From an uncultured bacterium (lineage in GTDB: Bacteria; Bacteroidota; Rhodothermia; Rhodothermales; UBA10348): a stretch of DNA of 64,000 bases. Both the position numbers and the translations under genes were made by a program. Where the stretch lies: the NCBI GenBank assembly GCA_943788505.1, contig CALSQR010000002.1, positions 757,213 to 821,212 on the forward strand. The letters are read 5' to 3'. Every line of letters begins with the position of its first letter. The stretch's first letter is position 1. Positions 28,121-36,846 of this stretch are shown here, piece after piece. The notes below the pieces were generated by a model. The model saw only the letters and a program-made list of their open reading frames with translations, ran no database searches and had not been told where the DNA came from.

Positions 28121-28960
28121 TCAGCCAATATGCATCTGCAATTCTTCGCGACGGTGTTTCTGGCGAAGCTTGCGGAGCGCTTTCTCTTTAATCTGACGAA
28201 CACGTTCGCGTGTTAGGCCAAAACGCTGACCGATTTCTTCGAGCGTGAGCGGATGCTCGCGGCCGATGCCGAAATACAGGCGAGTAATTTCTGCCTCACG
28301 GGGATGCAGCAAACTGAGTGCACGCTCAATATCAATCTTGAGCGATTCGTCCATCAATAGGTCATCCGGCTTGACGTCTTCGTCATCCGGGAGAACGTCT
28401 AGCAGGCTGTTGTCGTCGTCTTCGTTAAACGGAGCATCCATTGAAAGATGCCTTCCCGTATGCTGAAGAGCTTCACGGACTTTCTCGACATCCACTTCCA
28501 GTTCGACGGCCAGCTCTTCAATATTGGGCTGACGTTCGTGAACCTGAGCAAGCTTGGAGCTTGTCTTGCGGATCTTCGAAATCGTACCAATACGGTTTAG
28601 CGGAAGACGGACCACGCGACTCTGCTCAGCAAGCGCCTGCAGAATAGCCTGACGAATCCACCATACTGCGTATGAGATGAATTTGAATCCACGAGTTTCA
28701 TCGAAGCGCTGTGCTGCTTTAATGAGACCGTAGTTTCCTTCGTTGATAAGATCGGCCAGCGTTAAACCCTGACCTTGATATTTTTTAGCAACGGAGACAA
28801 CAAAACGGAGGTTGGCGCGGGTCAGCCTGTGCAATGCGTCTTGGTCGCCTTGCTTAATCTTTTGCGCGAGTTCAACTTCTTCGTTCGGGGTCAGCAGTTG
28901 AATCTGACCAATCTCCTGAAGATACTGGTCCAGCATTCGTTGCTGGCGTGGGACGTACAT
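28121..28960 (-). CDS. rpoD: primary RNA polymerase sigma factor (short Bacteroidota type)
   Basis: The 279-residue protein has region 1.2 ([20 protein letters not shown]), region 2 with the housekeeping core [29 protein letters not shown] and the melting motif [16 protein letters not shown], region 3, and region 4 with the helix-turn-helix [29 protein letters not shown]. It lacks region 1.1 and the long non-conserved region, as do the primary sigma factors of Bacteroidota, which are about 285 residues. An unusually good Shine-Dalgarno (GAGGAAGGGG) precedes the ATG. It is followed by a strong hairpin. Confidence 0.95.
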   Translation of the reverse strand: MYVPRQQRMLDQYLQEIGQIQLLTPNEEVELAQKIKQGDQDALHRLTRANLRFVVSVAKKYQGQGLTLADLINEGNYGLIKAAQRFDETRGFKFISYAVWWIRQAILQALAEQSRVVRLPLNRIGTISKIRKTSSKLAQVHERQPNIEELAVELEVDVEKVREALQHTGRHLSMDAPFNEDDDNSLLDVLPDDEDVKPDDLLMDESLKIDIERALSLLHPREAEITRLYFGIGREHPLTLEEIGQRFGLTRERVRQIKEKALRKLRQKHRREELQMHIG

Positions 28961-29146
28961 ATTCCCCTTCCTCTATCCTAATTCGTAGTAGCGGTGTTCT
29001 TGGGCGGTATCGGGTGGGCCGATTTCTATTCGTCGTGCCAGGTACTAACCTGATGGTAACGGGTCGCTCGAAAGCGGGAGTGATTCACGCTGTCCGTGGG
29101 GGCTTGTTCCCTTCGAACCGTGATCTAAAGCCTTATTATCTATTGG

Positions 29147-30691
29147 TTACGCATAGTTTCCCGAAATTTTCAGAAGCGCCTCAGCAATTTCACGCGCCTC
29201 ACTCATTCTCGGGACCTTGGTCTGAGCAGAAACCTTCTTTTTGGTCTGCCGCAACCAGGAGAAAAAGGTGCCCGCCGTCAACGGACTGATTTTGGGCGGC
29301 AAAAAGGCATCAGCTTCCCGCCGGATTATATAGTGCCGATTGATTTCCTGAAGATGAGCATCGATAATAGTTGAGAATCGCTCAAAACTATCTGGCATCT
29401 CGATAAACTCGATCAGCCACTCATGGCCAGGAAGAGAAGCGGAAGAAGCTGGAATAGGAGCGATGTGATAATTGGCCACTTTCGCACCCGTCAGGTCGCT
29501 TGCTTTTTCCAAGGCCTGTCGGGCCTCGTCACCGTATACAGCTTCTCCGTACGTATCAAGTACTTCGTTTGTGCGACCTGCAACCACCAGACGAAAAGGA
29601 TCCGTTGAGGTAAACATGACAACGTCTCCCACTTCGTAGGCCCATAGCCCACTGCACGTAGAAACGTATATCCGGTAGCGAACCCCCGTTTCAACGCTAT
29701 CAATGAATACTCTTGGACCACTTCCGTCCACTGGCTCGAATTCTAGAAATACACCCGTATCGAGATGAACGAGCATATCATCAACATTTGGTATGTCTTG
29801 AAACGAGATATACCCCTCGGACGCACCATAATTTTCAACAAAGTCCATCCCTCCACCAATCTGTTCCTCAAGCAAGGATCGGTAGGAGGAAAGCGCCACT
29901 CCCCCAGAGAAAAAGACCTCCAGATTGGGCCATATTTCCTTGATTGTCGTGACGGAGTCCCGCCAGACATTATTGTGATGTGCAATCAACTTCCTAAACA
30001 GAACGGGAGCCCACGACGGTACCATAGCTATGGCTCGAATGTCCATTTCATGGGTATGCGCGACCATGGCATCGAGCTTCTGCTCCCAATTTGGCATGAA
30101 GAGGATGTCCTCTGGCACAGCCTGATAAAACCTCTTGATAGCCCACGGAGCCACTAGGAACTGAAGACCAGAAACCTCCCCGATCCAAGACCCTGGATGA
30201 ACGGGGTCATCTTCGATGCGGCCAGGTACAGACATCAGCCGCCCAAATAGGAAAGATGGGTCGGCCTTCGCCTCGAAGTAGGCCATCGCGACTGTTAAGG
30301 TGAAGCGTCGATTGACGGCAAGCATCTCAGACGAAAGCGGGATGATCTTGCCTGCAGATGCCGTACCTGAGGACACAGCAAAGTGACTAAACGTACCGGG
30401 CCAAAATATGTCTGCCTCTCCGTGACGAACACGGTCTACATCAGCACGGTACTCCTCATAATGGTGTACGGGGACTCGTTCTTGATAAAGACGAACGGGA
30501 TCGGGGGCTGCGGCTATTTCGGCAAACCCAAAGCGTTTGCCCCATTCCGTCTGTGCAGCCTTTCTCGTTAATCGACGCAGTAATGCGACCTGCGTCTCTG
30601 CCGGATTCTCCTTGAAGGCACGAATCACATTGAGCGGCGAGATGGCAGGTGGCCATCTGGCATCGTCAATGGCAGGGAAATTGAAAGGCAT
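29147..30691 (-). CDS. GH3 auxin-responsive promoter family protein
   Basis: The 514-residue protein belongs to the GH3 group of the ANL adenylating superfamily. Seen are the AMP-binding region HFAVSSGTASAGKIIPLS, the FSGGVALSSYRSLLE segment, NYGASEGYISFQD (adenine-binding motif) and YEVGDVVMFTSTDPFRLVVAGRTNEVLDTYGE. Plant members join amino acids to acyl hormones; bacterial members have unproven acyl and amine substrates. It is divergent from folP, 112 bases away, and ends about 185 bases upstream of the primary sigma gene. Confidence 0.88.
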   Translation of the reverse strand: MPFNFPAIDDARWPPAISPLNVIRAFKENPAETQVALLRRLTRKAAQTEWGKRFGFAEIAAAPDPVRLYQERVPVHHYEEYRADVDRVRHGEADIFWPGTFSHFAVSSGTASAGKIIPLSSEMLAVNRRFTLTVAMAYFEAKADPSFLFGRLMSVPGRIEDDPVHPGSWIGEVSGLQFLVAPWAIKRFYQAVPEDILFMPNWEQKLDAMVAHTHEMDIRAIAMVPSWAPVLFRKLIAHHNNVWRDSVTTIKEIWPNLEVFFSGGVALSSYRSLLEEQIGGGMDFVENYGASEGYISFQDIPNVDDMLVHLDTGVFLEFEPVDGSGPRVFIDSVETGVRYRIYVSTCSGLWAYEVGDVVMFTSTDPFRLVVAGRTNEVLDTYGEAVYGDEARQALEKASDLTGAKVANYHIAPIPASSASLPGHEWLIEFIEMPDSFERFSTIIDAHLQEINRHYIIRREADAFLPPKISPLTAGTFFSWLRQTKKKVSAQTKVPRMSEAREIAEALLKISGNYA

Positions 30692-30727
30692 CCGTCCTCG
30701 CAGTGTTTGCGTTCTTCCGATATGGCG

Positions 30728-30755
30728 TTTACGGCACGCTTATCCCTTATCTTTG
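30728..30755 (+). promoter_or_regulatory. possible folP promoter
   Basis: TATCTTTG at 30748-30755 fits the Bacteroidota -7 box TAnnTTTG, with a weak upstream TTTACG at 30728. It lies about 50 bases before the chosen folP start, between divergent genes. Confidence 0.35.
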
Positions 30756-30803
30756 GGATTACTTGGTTTCAACCCGCATTCTTGTTTTCCGTTTCTGCTA
30801 TTG

Positions 30804-31736
30804 GTGTCAGATTCTCATCACATCCTCCGTTCGGGCCGTTTGACGCTCGACTGCCGCAGACCTGTAGAAGGTGGAGCCCATCTGATGGGTGTGCTTAACA
30901 TTACACCAGACTCGTTCTCCGATGGTGGACGATATATGGATCCTGACTTGGCTCTAGAAAGGGCACGGGACATGGTAAGAGAAGGCGCGGCGTTGATTGA
31001 CATAGGAGGCGCATCCTCTCGTCCGAAAGGGACAACCTATGGAGTAGGAGCTGCGCTCATTGACGCTCAAGAGGAGAAAGAGCGCATCTTACCTGTTATT
31101 AAGCGTGTTGCCGAAGCGTTACCTGACGTCTGGATTTCTGTGGATACGTTCCGCGCTGATGTGGCCGAAGAAGCGTTAGCTGCCGGAGCGCATGCCATCA
31201 ACGACATCACCGCTCTACGTTTCGATCCTGATATTGCACAGGTTGTCGCGGCGCGCGATGTCCCATTAATTCTAATGCACTCTGTTGGCATGCCTGGTGA
31301 AATGCCCCACGCAAAGATTTCGCCGGACATCATGACTGATGTTCAATCGGATTTGGATCGGGCTGTGTCCGTTGCCAGACTGGCTGGATGCCGTCAACTA
31401 GTTCTTGATCCGGGATTCGGTTTTGGCAAAATCCCGACGGACAATGTGGCGTTGATCGCAAAAACAGCCGAGCTCGTTTCATTGGGGTTTCCTGTATTGC
31501 TGGGTGTATCCCGTAAGAGCACGATCGCGCAGATAGCACCCAATGCGGACGGTGAGTTGCCCTCGCCCGAAAAACGTCTCCCTGGATCGCTCGCGCTTAC
31601 CGGTGTCGGTGTAGCAGGAGGTGCAACCATTGTCCGAACCCACGACGTATGGCAGACATCACAGTATCTACGAGTACTCGACGCAACCATCCGGGTAACT
31701 GCGGGTCAGAAAGGGAGTAACGAAGATGTACAATGA
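30804..31736 (+). CDS. folP: dihydropteroate synthase
   Basis: FolP joins p-aminobenzoate to a pterin diphosphate in folate synthesis. Catalytic signatures are MGVLNITPDSFSDGG, IDIGGASSRP (usually GGESTRP; here GGASSRP), INDITALRFD and the C-terminal LPGSLA/RTHDV. Starting at GTG 30804 gives 310 residues and leaves about 28 before the first signature, normal for the family; TTG 30801 is equally possible, and the longer open frame upstream runs into the GH3 gene. cdaA and pcm follow on the same strand; a folP-cdaA neighbourhood is frequent in Bacteroidota. Confidence 0.93.
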   Translation: MSDSHHILRSGRLTLDCRRPVEGGAHLMGVLNITPDSFSDGGRYMDPDLALERARDMVREGAALIDIGGASSRPKGTTYGVGAALIDAQEEKERILPVIKRVAEALPDVWISVDTFRADVAEEALAAGAHAINDITALRFDPDIAQVVAARDVPLILMHSVGMPGEMPHAKISPDIMTDVQSDLDRAVSVARLAGCRQLVLDPGFGFGKIPTDNVALIAKTAELVSLGFPVLLGVSRKSTIAQIAPNADGELPSPEKRLPGSLALTGVGVAGGATIVRTHDVWQTSQYLRVLDATIRVTAGQKGSNEDVQ

Positions 31737-31814
31737 CGTATTATGCAGGCCGAGATGTGATTGCAATATTACCAGAGCAGTCGCTGATACCCATCCAATG
31801 CACAGACGCTTGAC

Positions 31815-32615
31815 GTGACACTAATCCCTTGGGTCATACCAATCCGTGTCGTCGATCTACTCGAGATCGGCTTGGTAGCGTATATCCTGTACAAACTGTA
31901 TCAGTTGATGCGCGGAACGATTGCCGTGCAGATCTTTGCAGGGATTTTGGCTCTCTATATCATTCAGCTAATGGTTACGGCGGCTGACATGACCATCCTC
32001 CGGGCCCTTTTTGGCTCTATATCGGAGGTGTTCGTTCTCGCCGTCATTATCCTGTTCCAACCAGAAATAAGGCGCTTGTTATTGCTTTTGGGACAAAATC
32101 CGTTGGTTCGACGATTTATGCGCTCCCCTGCACAGCAGGAACGGATCGGTGAAATAGTATCAGCCATAGAAGACTTGAGTAAACGTCGTATCGGAGCGCT
32201 GATTGTATTTGAGCGGTCAACTGGACTTCGTAGCTATATCGAAACAGGCGCCCAGCTCCACGCCCAGGTCAGTCGGGACCTGTTGGTCACCATCTTCTAC
32301 TCGCAGAACCCGCTTCATGACGGCGCAGTGATTATGAGAGATGCCCGAATCGAAGCAGCGCGCTGCATTCTACCTATTTCGACGAACATGAAGCTGGCTA
32401 CTAATCTGGGCTTACGACATCGCGCGGCTGTCGGAATCACAGAAGTATCTGATGCTTTCGTCATTGTCGTTTCCGAAGAAACTGGACAGATCAGTACTGC
32501 CAGTAACGGGGAATTGAAAGCAAATATCAGCATCGCCCTGCTAGACAATTACATTGTGGAAGCGCTCGCACCCAGCTTCGAGCCCGAACCTGAACCGAGC
32601 GTTGTAACCGCCTAA
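31815..32615 (+). CDS. cdaA: diadenylate cyclase, CdaA type
   Basis: The enzyme makes the second messenger cyclic di-AMP, which controls potassium and osmotic balance in many bacteria. The 266-residue protein has three N-terminal membrane helices (RVVDLLEIGLVAYILYKLY onward to about residue 80) and a DAC domain with the catalytic DGAVIM and LGLRHRAAVGI (RHR) motifs. A GTG at 31815 is used as start. It is followed three bases later by pcm. No c-di-AMP phosphodiesterase or CdaR is in the window. Confidence 0.95.
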   Translation: MTLIPWVIPIRVVDLLEIGLVAYILYKLYQLMRGTIAVQIFAGILALYIIQLMVTAADMTILRALFGSISEVFVLAVIILFQPEIRRLLLLLGQNPLVRRFMRSPAQQERIGEIVSAIEDLSKRRIGALIVFERSTGLRSYIETGAQLHAQVSRDLLVTIFYSQNPLHDGAVIMRDARIEAARCILPISTNMKLATNLGLRHRAAVGITEVSDAFVIVVSEETGQISTASNGELKANISIALLDNYIVEALAPSFEPEPEPSVVTA

Positions 32616-32618
32616 TCC

Positions 32619-33281
32619 ATGACGGAAGACTTCAAGTTCCAGCGACGAAGAGCCAAACTGGTTGATGATCTCCGAGAAAAGGGAATCACGGACGAGCGGG
32701 TTCTGGCTGCTATTGGTCGTGTCCACCGTCAGAAATTCGTAGATCAGGCATTTCTCTCTCGCTCTTACCACGACGAAGCTCTTCCAATTGGACTAAAACA
32801 GACGATTTCGCAGCCTTTCACGGTCGCCTATCAATCCCAGACGCTAAACCCTCAGCCTGGAGAGCGCATTCTTGAAATTGGTACCGGAAGTGGCTACCAG
32901 GCGGCGGTTCTGTGTGAGATGGGAGCTCGAGTCTACTCTATCGAGCGGGTTCGAGGATTGTACGATCGAACGATGCCGCTACTACGCAAACTCGGATACT
33001 CGGTAAACTGCCGGTTTGGTGATGGAATGGCAGGGTGGGAGTCAATGTCCCCTTTTGATGGCATCATCGTGACGGCAGGCGCACCCGACGTACCTGGTTC
33101 CTTGCTGCAGCAACTACGTTTGCCCGAGGGAATGAAGCCGGGAGGACGCATGGTTATTCCCGTAGGTGGACGAGATAAACAGATGATGACCTACATCATG
33201 CGTATGGGAGAGGACAGTTTTGACCGGATTGAGATGGAAGCATTCCGCTTCGTTCCGCTGCTTGGCAATACATCGACCTGA
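32619..33281 (+). CDS. pcm: protein-L-isoaspartate O-methyltransferase
   Basis: Pcm methylates damaged isoaspartyl residues so that they can be repaired. The 220-residue protein has the substrate motif IGLKQTISQPFTVA and the SAM-binding motif ERILEIGTGSGYQAAVL, followed by GDGMAGW and IVTAGAPDVP. Length is normal. It is the last gene of folP-cdaA-pcm and converges on the microcompartment vertex gene with only eight bases between the stop codons. Confidence 0.96.
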   Translation: MTEDFKFQRRRAKLVDDLREKGITDERVLAAIGRVHRQKFVDQAFLSRSYHDEALPIGLKQTISQPFTVAYQSQTLNPQPGERILEIGTGSGYQAAVLCEMGARVYSIERVRGLYDRTMPLLRKLGYSVNCRFGDGMAGWESMSPFDGIIVTAGAPDVPGSLLQQLRLPEGMKPGGRMVIPVGGRDKQMMTYIMRMGEDSFDRIEMEAFRFVPLLGNTST

Positions 33282-33289
33282 TAGTGAGA

Positions 33290-33595
33290 TCAGCCGTCCG
33301 ATGATTCTGGATTGGGAGTCCAGGAGCCTTCTTTGTGATCTACTTCGTCCACGATGCCAACTATTGTTGCGTCTGTAGGCATGAGCCCAGGACGGAAAGG
33401 GACGGTGGCTTCGCTCGATGAGACGTACAACACAGTATCCCCTACGCCCGCGTCAACGGTATCCAGCGCTACGATCAGGCCACCCGACTCTTTTCCTGAA
33501 AAAGACGATGGCTGAACGAACAACATGCGTTGTCCTTCCAGACGCACATCCTTTCGCGTGGCCCATACACGACCTGTGACTCGACCGAGGTTCAT
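33290..33595 (-). CDS. EutN/CcmL-type microcompartment vertex protein (second copy)
   Basis: The 101-residue protein has the BMC-P (pentameric vertex) pattern: MNLGRVTGRVWATRKDVRLEGQ, LIVALDTVDAGVGDTVLYV, then DATIVGIVDEVD. In known shells five copies form the cap at each vertex. Compared with its upstream paralogue the pore-side GSSAR motif is replaced by SSSEA, and there is a 10-residue hydrophilic tail (GSWTPNPESS). Its ATG overlaps the stop of the upstream copy by four bases. No hexameric (BMC-H) or trimeric (BMC-T) shell gene is in the window, so whether it builds a compartment is unknown. Confidence 0.88.
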   Translation of the reverse strand: MNLGRVTGRVWATRKDVRLEGQRMLFVQPSSFSGKESGGLIVALDTVDAGVGDTVLYVSSSEATVPFRPGLMPTDATIVGIVDEVDHKEGSWTPNPESSDG

Positions 33596-33858
33596 TCGAC
33601 GTCCAGCTTGTCAATAATGGCTGTGATAACAGCGTCAATAGGTTTGTTCTTCGTCAGCTCTGTTTGTCTGGCACTCGAGCCTTGAACAAAGAGGACGGTT
33701 TCTCCTACCCCGGCACCGACGCTGTCCACGGCAACAACGACCCGGCTCTTGTCCGACCCATCCGCCTCTATTTCGCGCACCAACTGCAAGGTCAAGCCTC
33801 TGAGTTGCTCGTCCTTTCTTGTTGCCCAGACAGTTCCAATGACTTTACCGAGTACCAT
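33592..33858 (-). CDS. EutN/CcmL-type microcompartment vertex protein (first copy)
   Basis: The 88-residue protein is a close fit to the BMC-P family: MVLGKVIGTVWATRKDEQLRG, then VVVAVDSVGAGVGETVLFVQGSSAR, then PIDAVITAIIDKLDV. Length is typical for the EutN/CcmL/CsoS4 family. It starts 17 bases after the deoB stop and is translationally coupled to the second vertex gene. The deoB neighbour points to pentose phosphate or nucleoside sugar metabolism as the cargo pathway, but this is inference from context. Confidence 0.92.
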   Translation of the reverse strand: MVLGKVIGTVWATRKDEQLRGLTLQLVREIEADGSDKSRVVVAVDSVGAGVGETVLFVQGSSARQTELTKNKPIDAVITAIIDKLDVE

Positions 33859-33875
33859 TTTCGTTCAGGATTGGA

Positions 33876-35036
33876 TCAGATTGATTCGATTGGAGTGCCA
33901 TCGCAGGCAAACGGCACACCGAAATAGCTAGCTACCGAAGCCGCATGGTCGGCAAACGTAGCTCGCGTTCCCAAGTTCATGGGTTCGCTCAAACCATAAT
34001 ACAAAAGGGGAACATATTCCCTGCTGTGGTCTGTTGATGCCGTCGTTGGATCATTCCCATGGTCCGCTGTAATCGCCAAATGAGCGCCATCCGGTAATGC
34101 GGCCAATAGGTCGGGGACGGCTGCATCAAACTCCTCAAGAGCTCCGGCGAACCCATCCGGGTTATTACGATGGCCGAATTCCTGATCGAAATCAATCAAA
34201 TTCACCCAAACGAACGTCGGACCAGACGCTGTTCTAATCTGATGCAAGGTAGCCTCGATGCCCTCACGATTGGATCCTGTTTTCGATACATGGTCAAACC
34301 CTACGCCGCCAAATAAGTCAGCCACTTTTCCTACGCAAACCGTTGTAACGCCCGCTTCTTGAAGCACCTGCTGAAGGGGCTTACTCTCAGGCAATCGGGA
34401 GAAGTCTCGGCGTTGGTTCGAAAGTCGGCTGAAGGCTCCTGGGACACCAGTGAAGGGCCGAGCAATTACCCTACCCACACCATGCTCTCCAATACAGACT
34501 TCGTCGCGAGCTGCCTTACACATTCGATACAGGTCATCCAATGGAATGACATCCACGTGGGCAGCCACTTGGAATACACTATCAGCAGATGTGTAAACAA
34601 TGGGGTCTCCTGAGATCAGGTGCTCAGGTCCGAATTCCTCAATGATCACGGTTCCCGACTCTGGCCGGTTGCCTAACACTCCTCCAACCCCGGCCAAGTC
34701 ACAGAACGTCTCTAAAACATCTCTTGGAAAGCCGTCGGGATAGACCGGAAATGGATCAGGCAAGGATAATCCTGCTAATTCCCAATGTCCGGTCGTCGAA
34801 TCTTTACCGGCTGACGTCTCTTGCATACGCCCGTAAGAAGCGATCGGGTTGGCCGGGCATGACATTCCATCTAGAGGCCGAATACATCCAAGGCCGAGTC
34901 GCTGCAAATTTGGCAGAATTACGGGACGATGGGCGAGGACATGCCCAAGGGTATCACTTCCGACGTCGCCATACACCGATGCATCTGGCTGTTCACCGAT
35001 ACCAACCCCGTCTAGAACGATGGTCACGAACAACAT
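33876..35036 (-). CDS. deoB: phosphopentomutase
   Basis: DeoB interconverts (deoxy)ribose 1-phosphate and 5-phosphate in nucleoside breakdown. The 386-residue protein belongs to the alkaline phosphatase superfamily with the metal-binding motifs VTIVLDGVGIGEQPDA at the N-terminus, the phospho-acceptor segment around SAGKDSTTGHWE, WVNLIDFDQEFGHRNN, and ITADHGNDPTT with DHSREYVPLL at the C-terminus. Length is normal. It is in the middle of an operon: nine bases after the degenerate-GGDEF gene and 17 bases before the first vertex protein. Confidence 0.95.
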   Translation of the reverse strand: MLFVTIVLDGVGIGEQPDASVYGDVGSDTLGHVLAHRPVILPNLQRLGLGCIRPLDGMSCPANPIASYGRMQETSAGKDSTTGHWELAGLSLPDPFPVYPDGFPRDVLETFCDLAGVGGVLGNRPESGTVIIEEFGPEHLISGDPIVYTSADSVFQVAAHVDVIPLDDLYRMCKAARDEVCIGEHGVGRVIARPFTGVPGAFSRLSNQRRDFSRLPESKPLQQVLQEAGVTTVCVGKVADLFGGVGFDHVSKTGSNREGIEATLHQIRTASGPTFVWVNLIDFDQEFGHRNNPDGFAGALEEFDAAVPDLLAALPDGAHLAITADHGNDPTTASTDHSREYVPLLYYGLSEPMNLGTRATFADHAASVASYFGVPFACDGTPIESI

Positions 35037-35045
35037 GCGATCAGG

Positions 35046-36425
35046 TTACTCGACGATGATGCACTCGCCTGATTGGAATGATTCTGCAAGAGCCGCTGTA
35101 GCTTCTGCGCGAAGCTCATCAGCGCCGTCATGACGGTCCTTCATAGCTACAACGCCTACGCTGACGCCGCCCTCGAAGGGTTCATCCTGGTCAGGGAACG
35201 ATTCTTTGATTCGACTAGCCCATTCTGCTAGCTGGTCGTGATCCCCATGGTAAAAAACACCATAGGTGAGCTCTCCAAAACGCTCAACTCGAGCATCCAA
35301 TGCGACGGAGCGTAGTCTGTTGGAAAACGAGTCTTCGAGCCCTTCGACATCGGCCGAACCATCTCCAGAAAGTGCTTCACCGCGGTTCAAGTAGACCAGA
35401 GCCAGCGATAATGGAAGAGCCATAGTTCTGGCGTGCTCCATTTCATCGGCAATAATTTCGCGACGCGGCCGGAGGGCTTCGATATCCTCGGCGGCATCCG
35501 GAATCCGTTCATCCGTCGTATCAAGAATAGTTGATACAAGCCGGGCATACTGCTCGAGCAGTACTCGAACGGAAGCAGATTCAAGGCCGTCGTCGTTCAT
35601 GGTGTCCACCACCATGAGGAAGAGCGAATCGTGTTTCTTCGGGAGGATTGGGACGATCGCAACCTGCCTTACATCAATCGACTCGTGATAATACCCGAGC
35701 TTGTTTTTCGGAAAGCCATTAGGTCCTACTCTTGGATAGACGACAGGTACGAGTGCCTTGTGCCCTGAGAGCATTGGCTCCTTTGCTGAATATGACCCTC
35801 CGTTTCTCGCGTACGAATTTTGGCTAACCATTACCTCTACTTGATACCGAAGTGGTACATCTTCCTGCCTGAGAAGACATACGGTGTAGGCATCGACAGA
35901 AGCCCTCAATGACCGCAGGCATGGAATCAGCACATCTGCGAGGACCGCAGAATCAGCTTCGGACACCATGATGCGAGGTCTGGGCGCTCGGGTCCTGGCT
36001 TTCGAAACACCAGCGGTTCGCGCCCGATCCACGGGAGACATGGAAGACGATGATGGTAGGGGCGTATCCTCCTTATCAGCCGAATCCGAAGAAAGCTGCT
36101 CGACCGAATCTTCCAGTTCATGAACATCAAGGTCCAATCCGGAATCCGATGCCTTGGTGGCGTTTGCTTCATCTGAAGACACTTGCGAAGCCGAACGAGG
36201 CTTGATATCCAGAATTCCAAAGGAAGAGAGATCTTCTTCCGGTTGTTCAAGCGCTTGCATAAACGTTTCTGGCACGTCCCTGTGTTTGCGCCTCATGTTC
36301 ATGGTCAGCAATAGCGCTGCTCCCACTAGTAGAATAAAGGCTAATAGGTACAGCAACGGCTGTCCTAGGACCATCGCTAATGCGATTGAGACCACGGCTA
36401 GGATGATAAACAGAACGCGAAGCAT
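35046..36425 (-). CDS. membrane protein with GAF-like and degenerate GGDEF-like domains
   Basis: The 459-residue protein has two N-terminal membrane helices (residues of about 2-45), an acidic low-complexity stretch (about 55-140), a GAF-like part (about 150-300, VSEADSAVLADVLIPCLRSL through LLEQYARLV) and a C-terminal domain of about 150 residues resembling GGDEF (EHARTMALPLSLALVYLN, FGELTYGVFYHG, FEGGVSVGVVAMKD). The catalytic GG(D/E)EF loop is not recognisable, so cyclic di-GMP synthesis is unlikely; a sensory or binding role is possible. It is the first gene of the operon with deoB and the two vertex proteins. Confidence 0.7.
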   Translation of the reverse strand: MLRVLFIILAVVSIALAMVLGQPLLYLLAFILLVGAALLLTMNMRRKHRDVPETFMQALEQPEEDLSSFGILDIKPRSASQVSSDEANATKASDSGLDLDVHELEDSVEQLSSDSADKEDTPLPSSSSMSPVDRARTAGVSKARTRAPRPRIMVSEADSAVLADVLIPCLRSLRASVDAYTVCLLRQEDVPLRYQVEVMVSQNSYARNGGSYSAKEPMLSGHKALVPVVYPRVGPNGFPKNKLGYYHESIDVRQVAIVPILPKKHDSLFLMVVDTMNDDGLESASVRVLLEQYARLVSTILDTTDERIPDAAEDIEALRPRREIIADEMEHARTMALPLSLALVYLNRGEALSGDGSADVEGLEDSFSNRLRSVALDARVERFGELTYGVFYHGDHDQLAEWASRIKESFPDQDEPFEGGVSVGVVAMKDRHDGADELRAEATAALAESFQSGECIIVE

Positions 36426-36689
36426 TCAGTCTGAGGCGGAGCAGATGGATAGGGCTGTGCTAGAGTATCACAGCAAGCTATTCGCACCCACAGGAAAAGT
36501 CAATGATTGGGGATAACCCGCACCATCTTCTCACACGAAATAAGATGATTTCAATATCTGCCTTGAGTACCGAAATGAGAACTAGGAGAGGCCCTCCTTT
36601 TCATATTGCCCTTTTTACATCGGAAACGAGGTTTACGAATTTTTTCAGCTTTTTGGCACGGCCTTTGAATGGTAGATCATCACAGTAAA

Positions 36690-36846
36690 TGGGCCGATGC
36701 CGACGACTCTTGACCCTCGTTCCTCGGTGCGGATCTCACCTCCTTGATCTTCGACCCACGCTGTATTCATGCGATGATCCACTGCCTCTCGGATCACCCT
36801 TAGCCCGGCCCGGCGCGTCTCGGAACGCGCCGGGCCGGTGCTTTTT
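36690..36846 (+). ncRNA. candidate small RNA ending in a terminator
   Basis: A rightward terminator has no gene to its left on the same strand, so a short non-coding transcript of roughly 150 bases is a simple explanation. The candidate includes GGTGCGG (36726-36732) and CACCTCCTT (36737-36745), the order found at the 3' end of 16S rRNA (anti-Shine-Dalgarno). The 5' end is unknown; the start given is arbitrary. Confidence 0.3.
36805..36846 (+). terminator. GC-rich rho-independent terminator
   Basis: A perfect 13-base inverted repeat (CCGGCCCGGCGCG / CGCGCCGGGCCGG) closes on an 8-base loop and is followed by TGCTTTTT. The T run is only on the plus strand, which sets its direction. Confidence 0.85.

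Noticed and set aside
27873..28196. 107-codon plus-strand frame in the gap before the primary sigma gene
   Set aside because: Its second half is antisense to the sigma factor coding region and crosses the terminator; composition is arginine- and cysteine-rich as in shadow frames.
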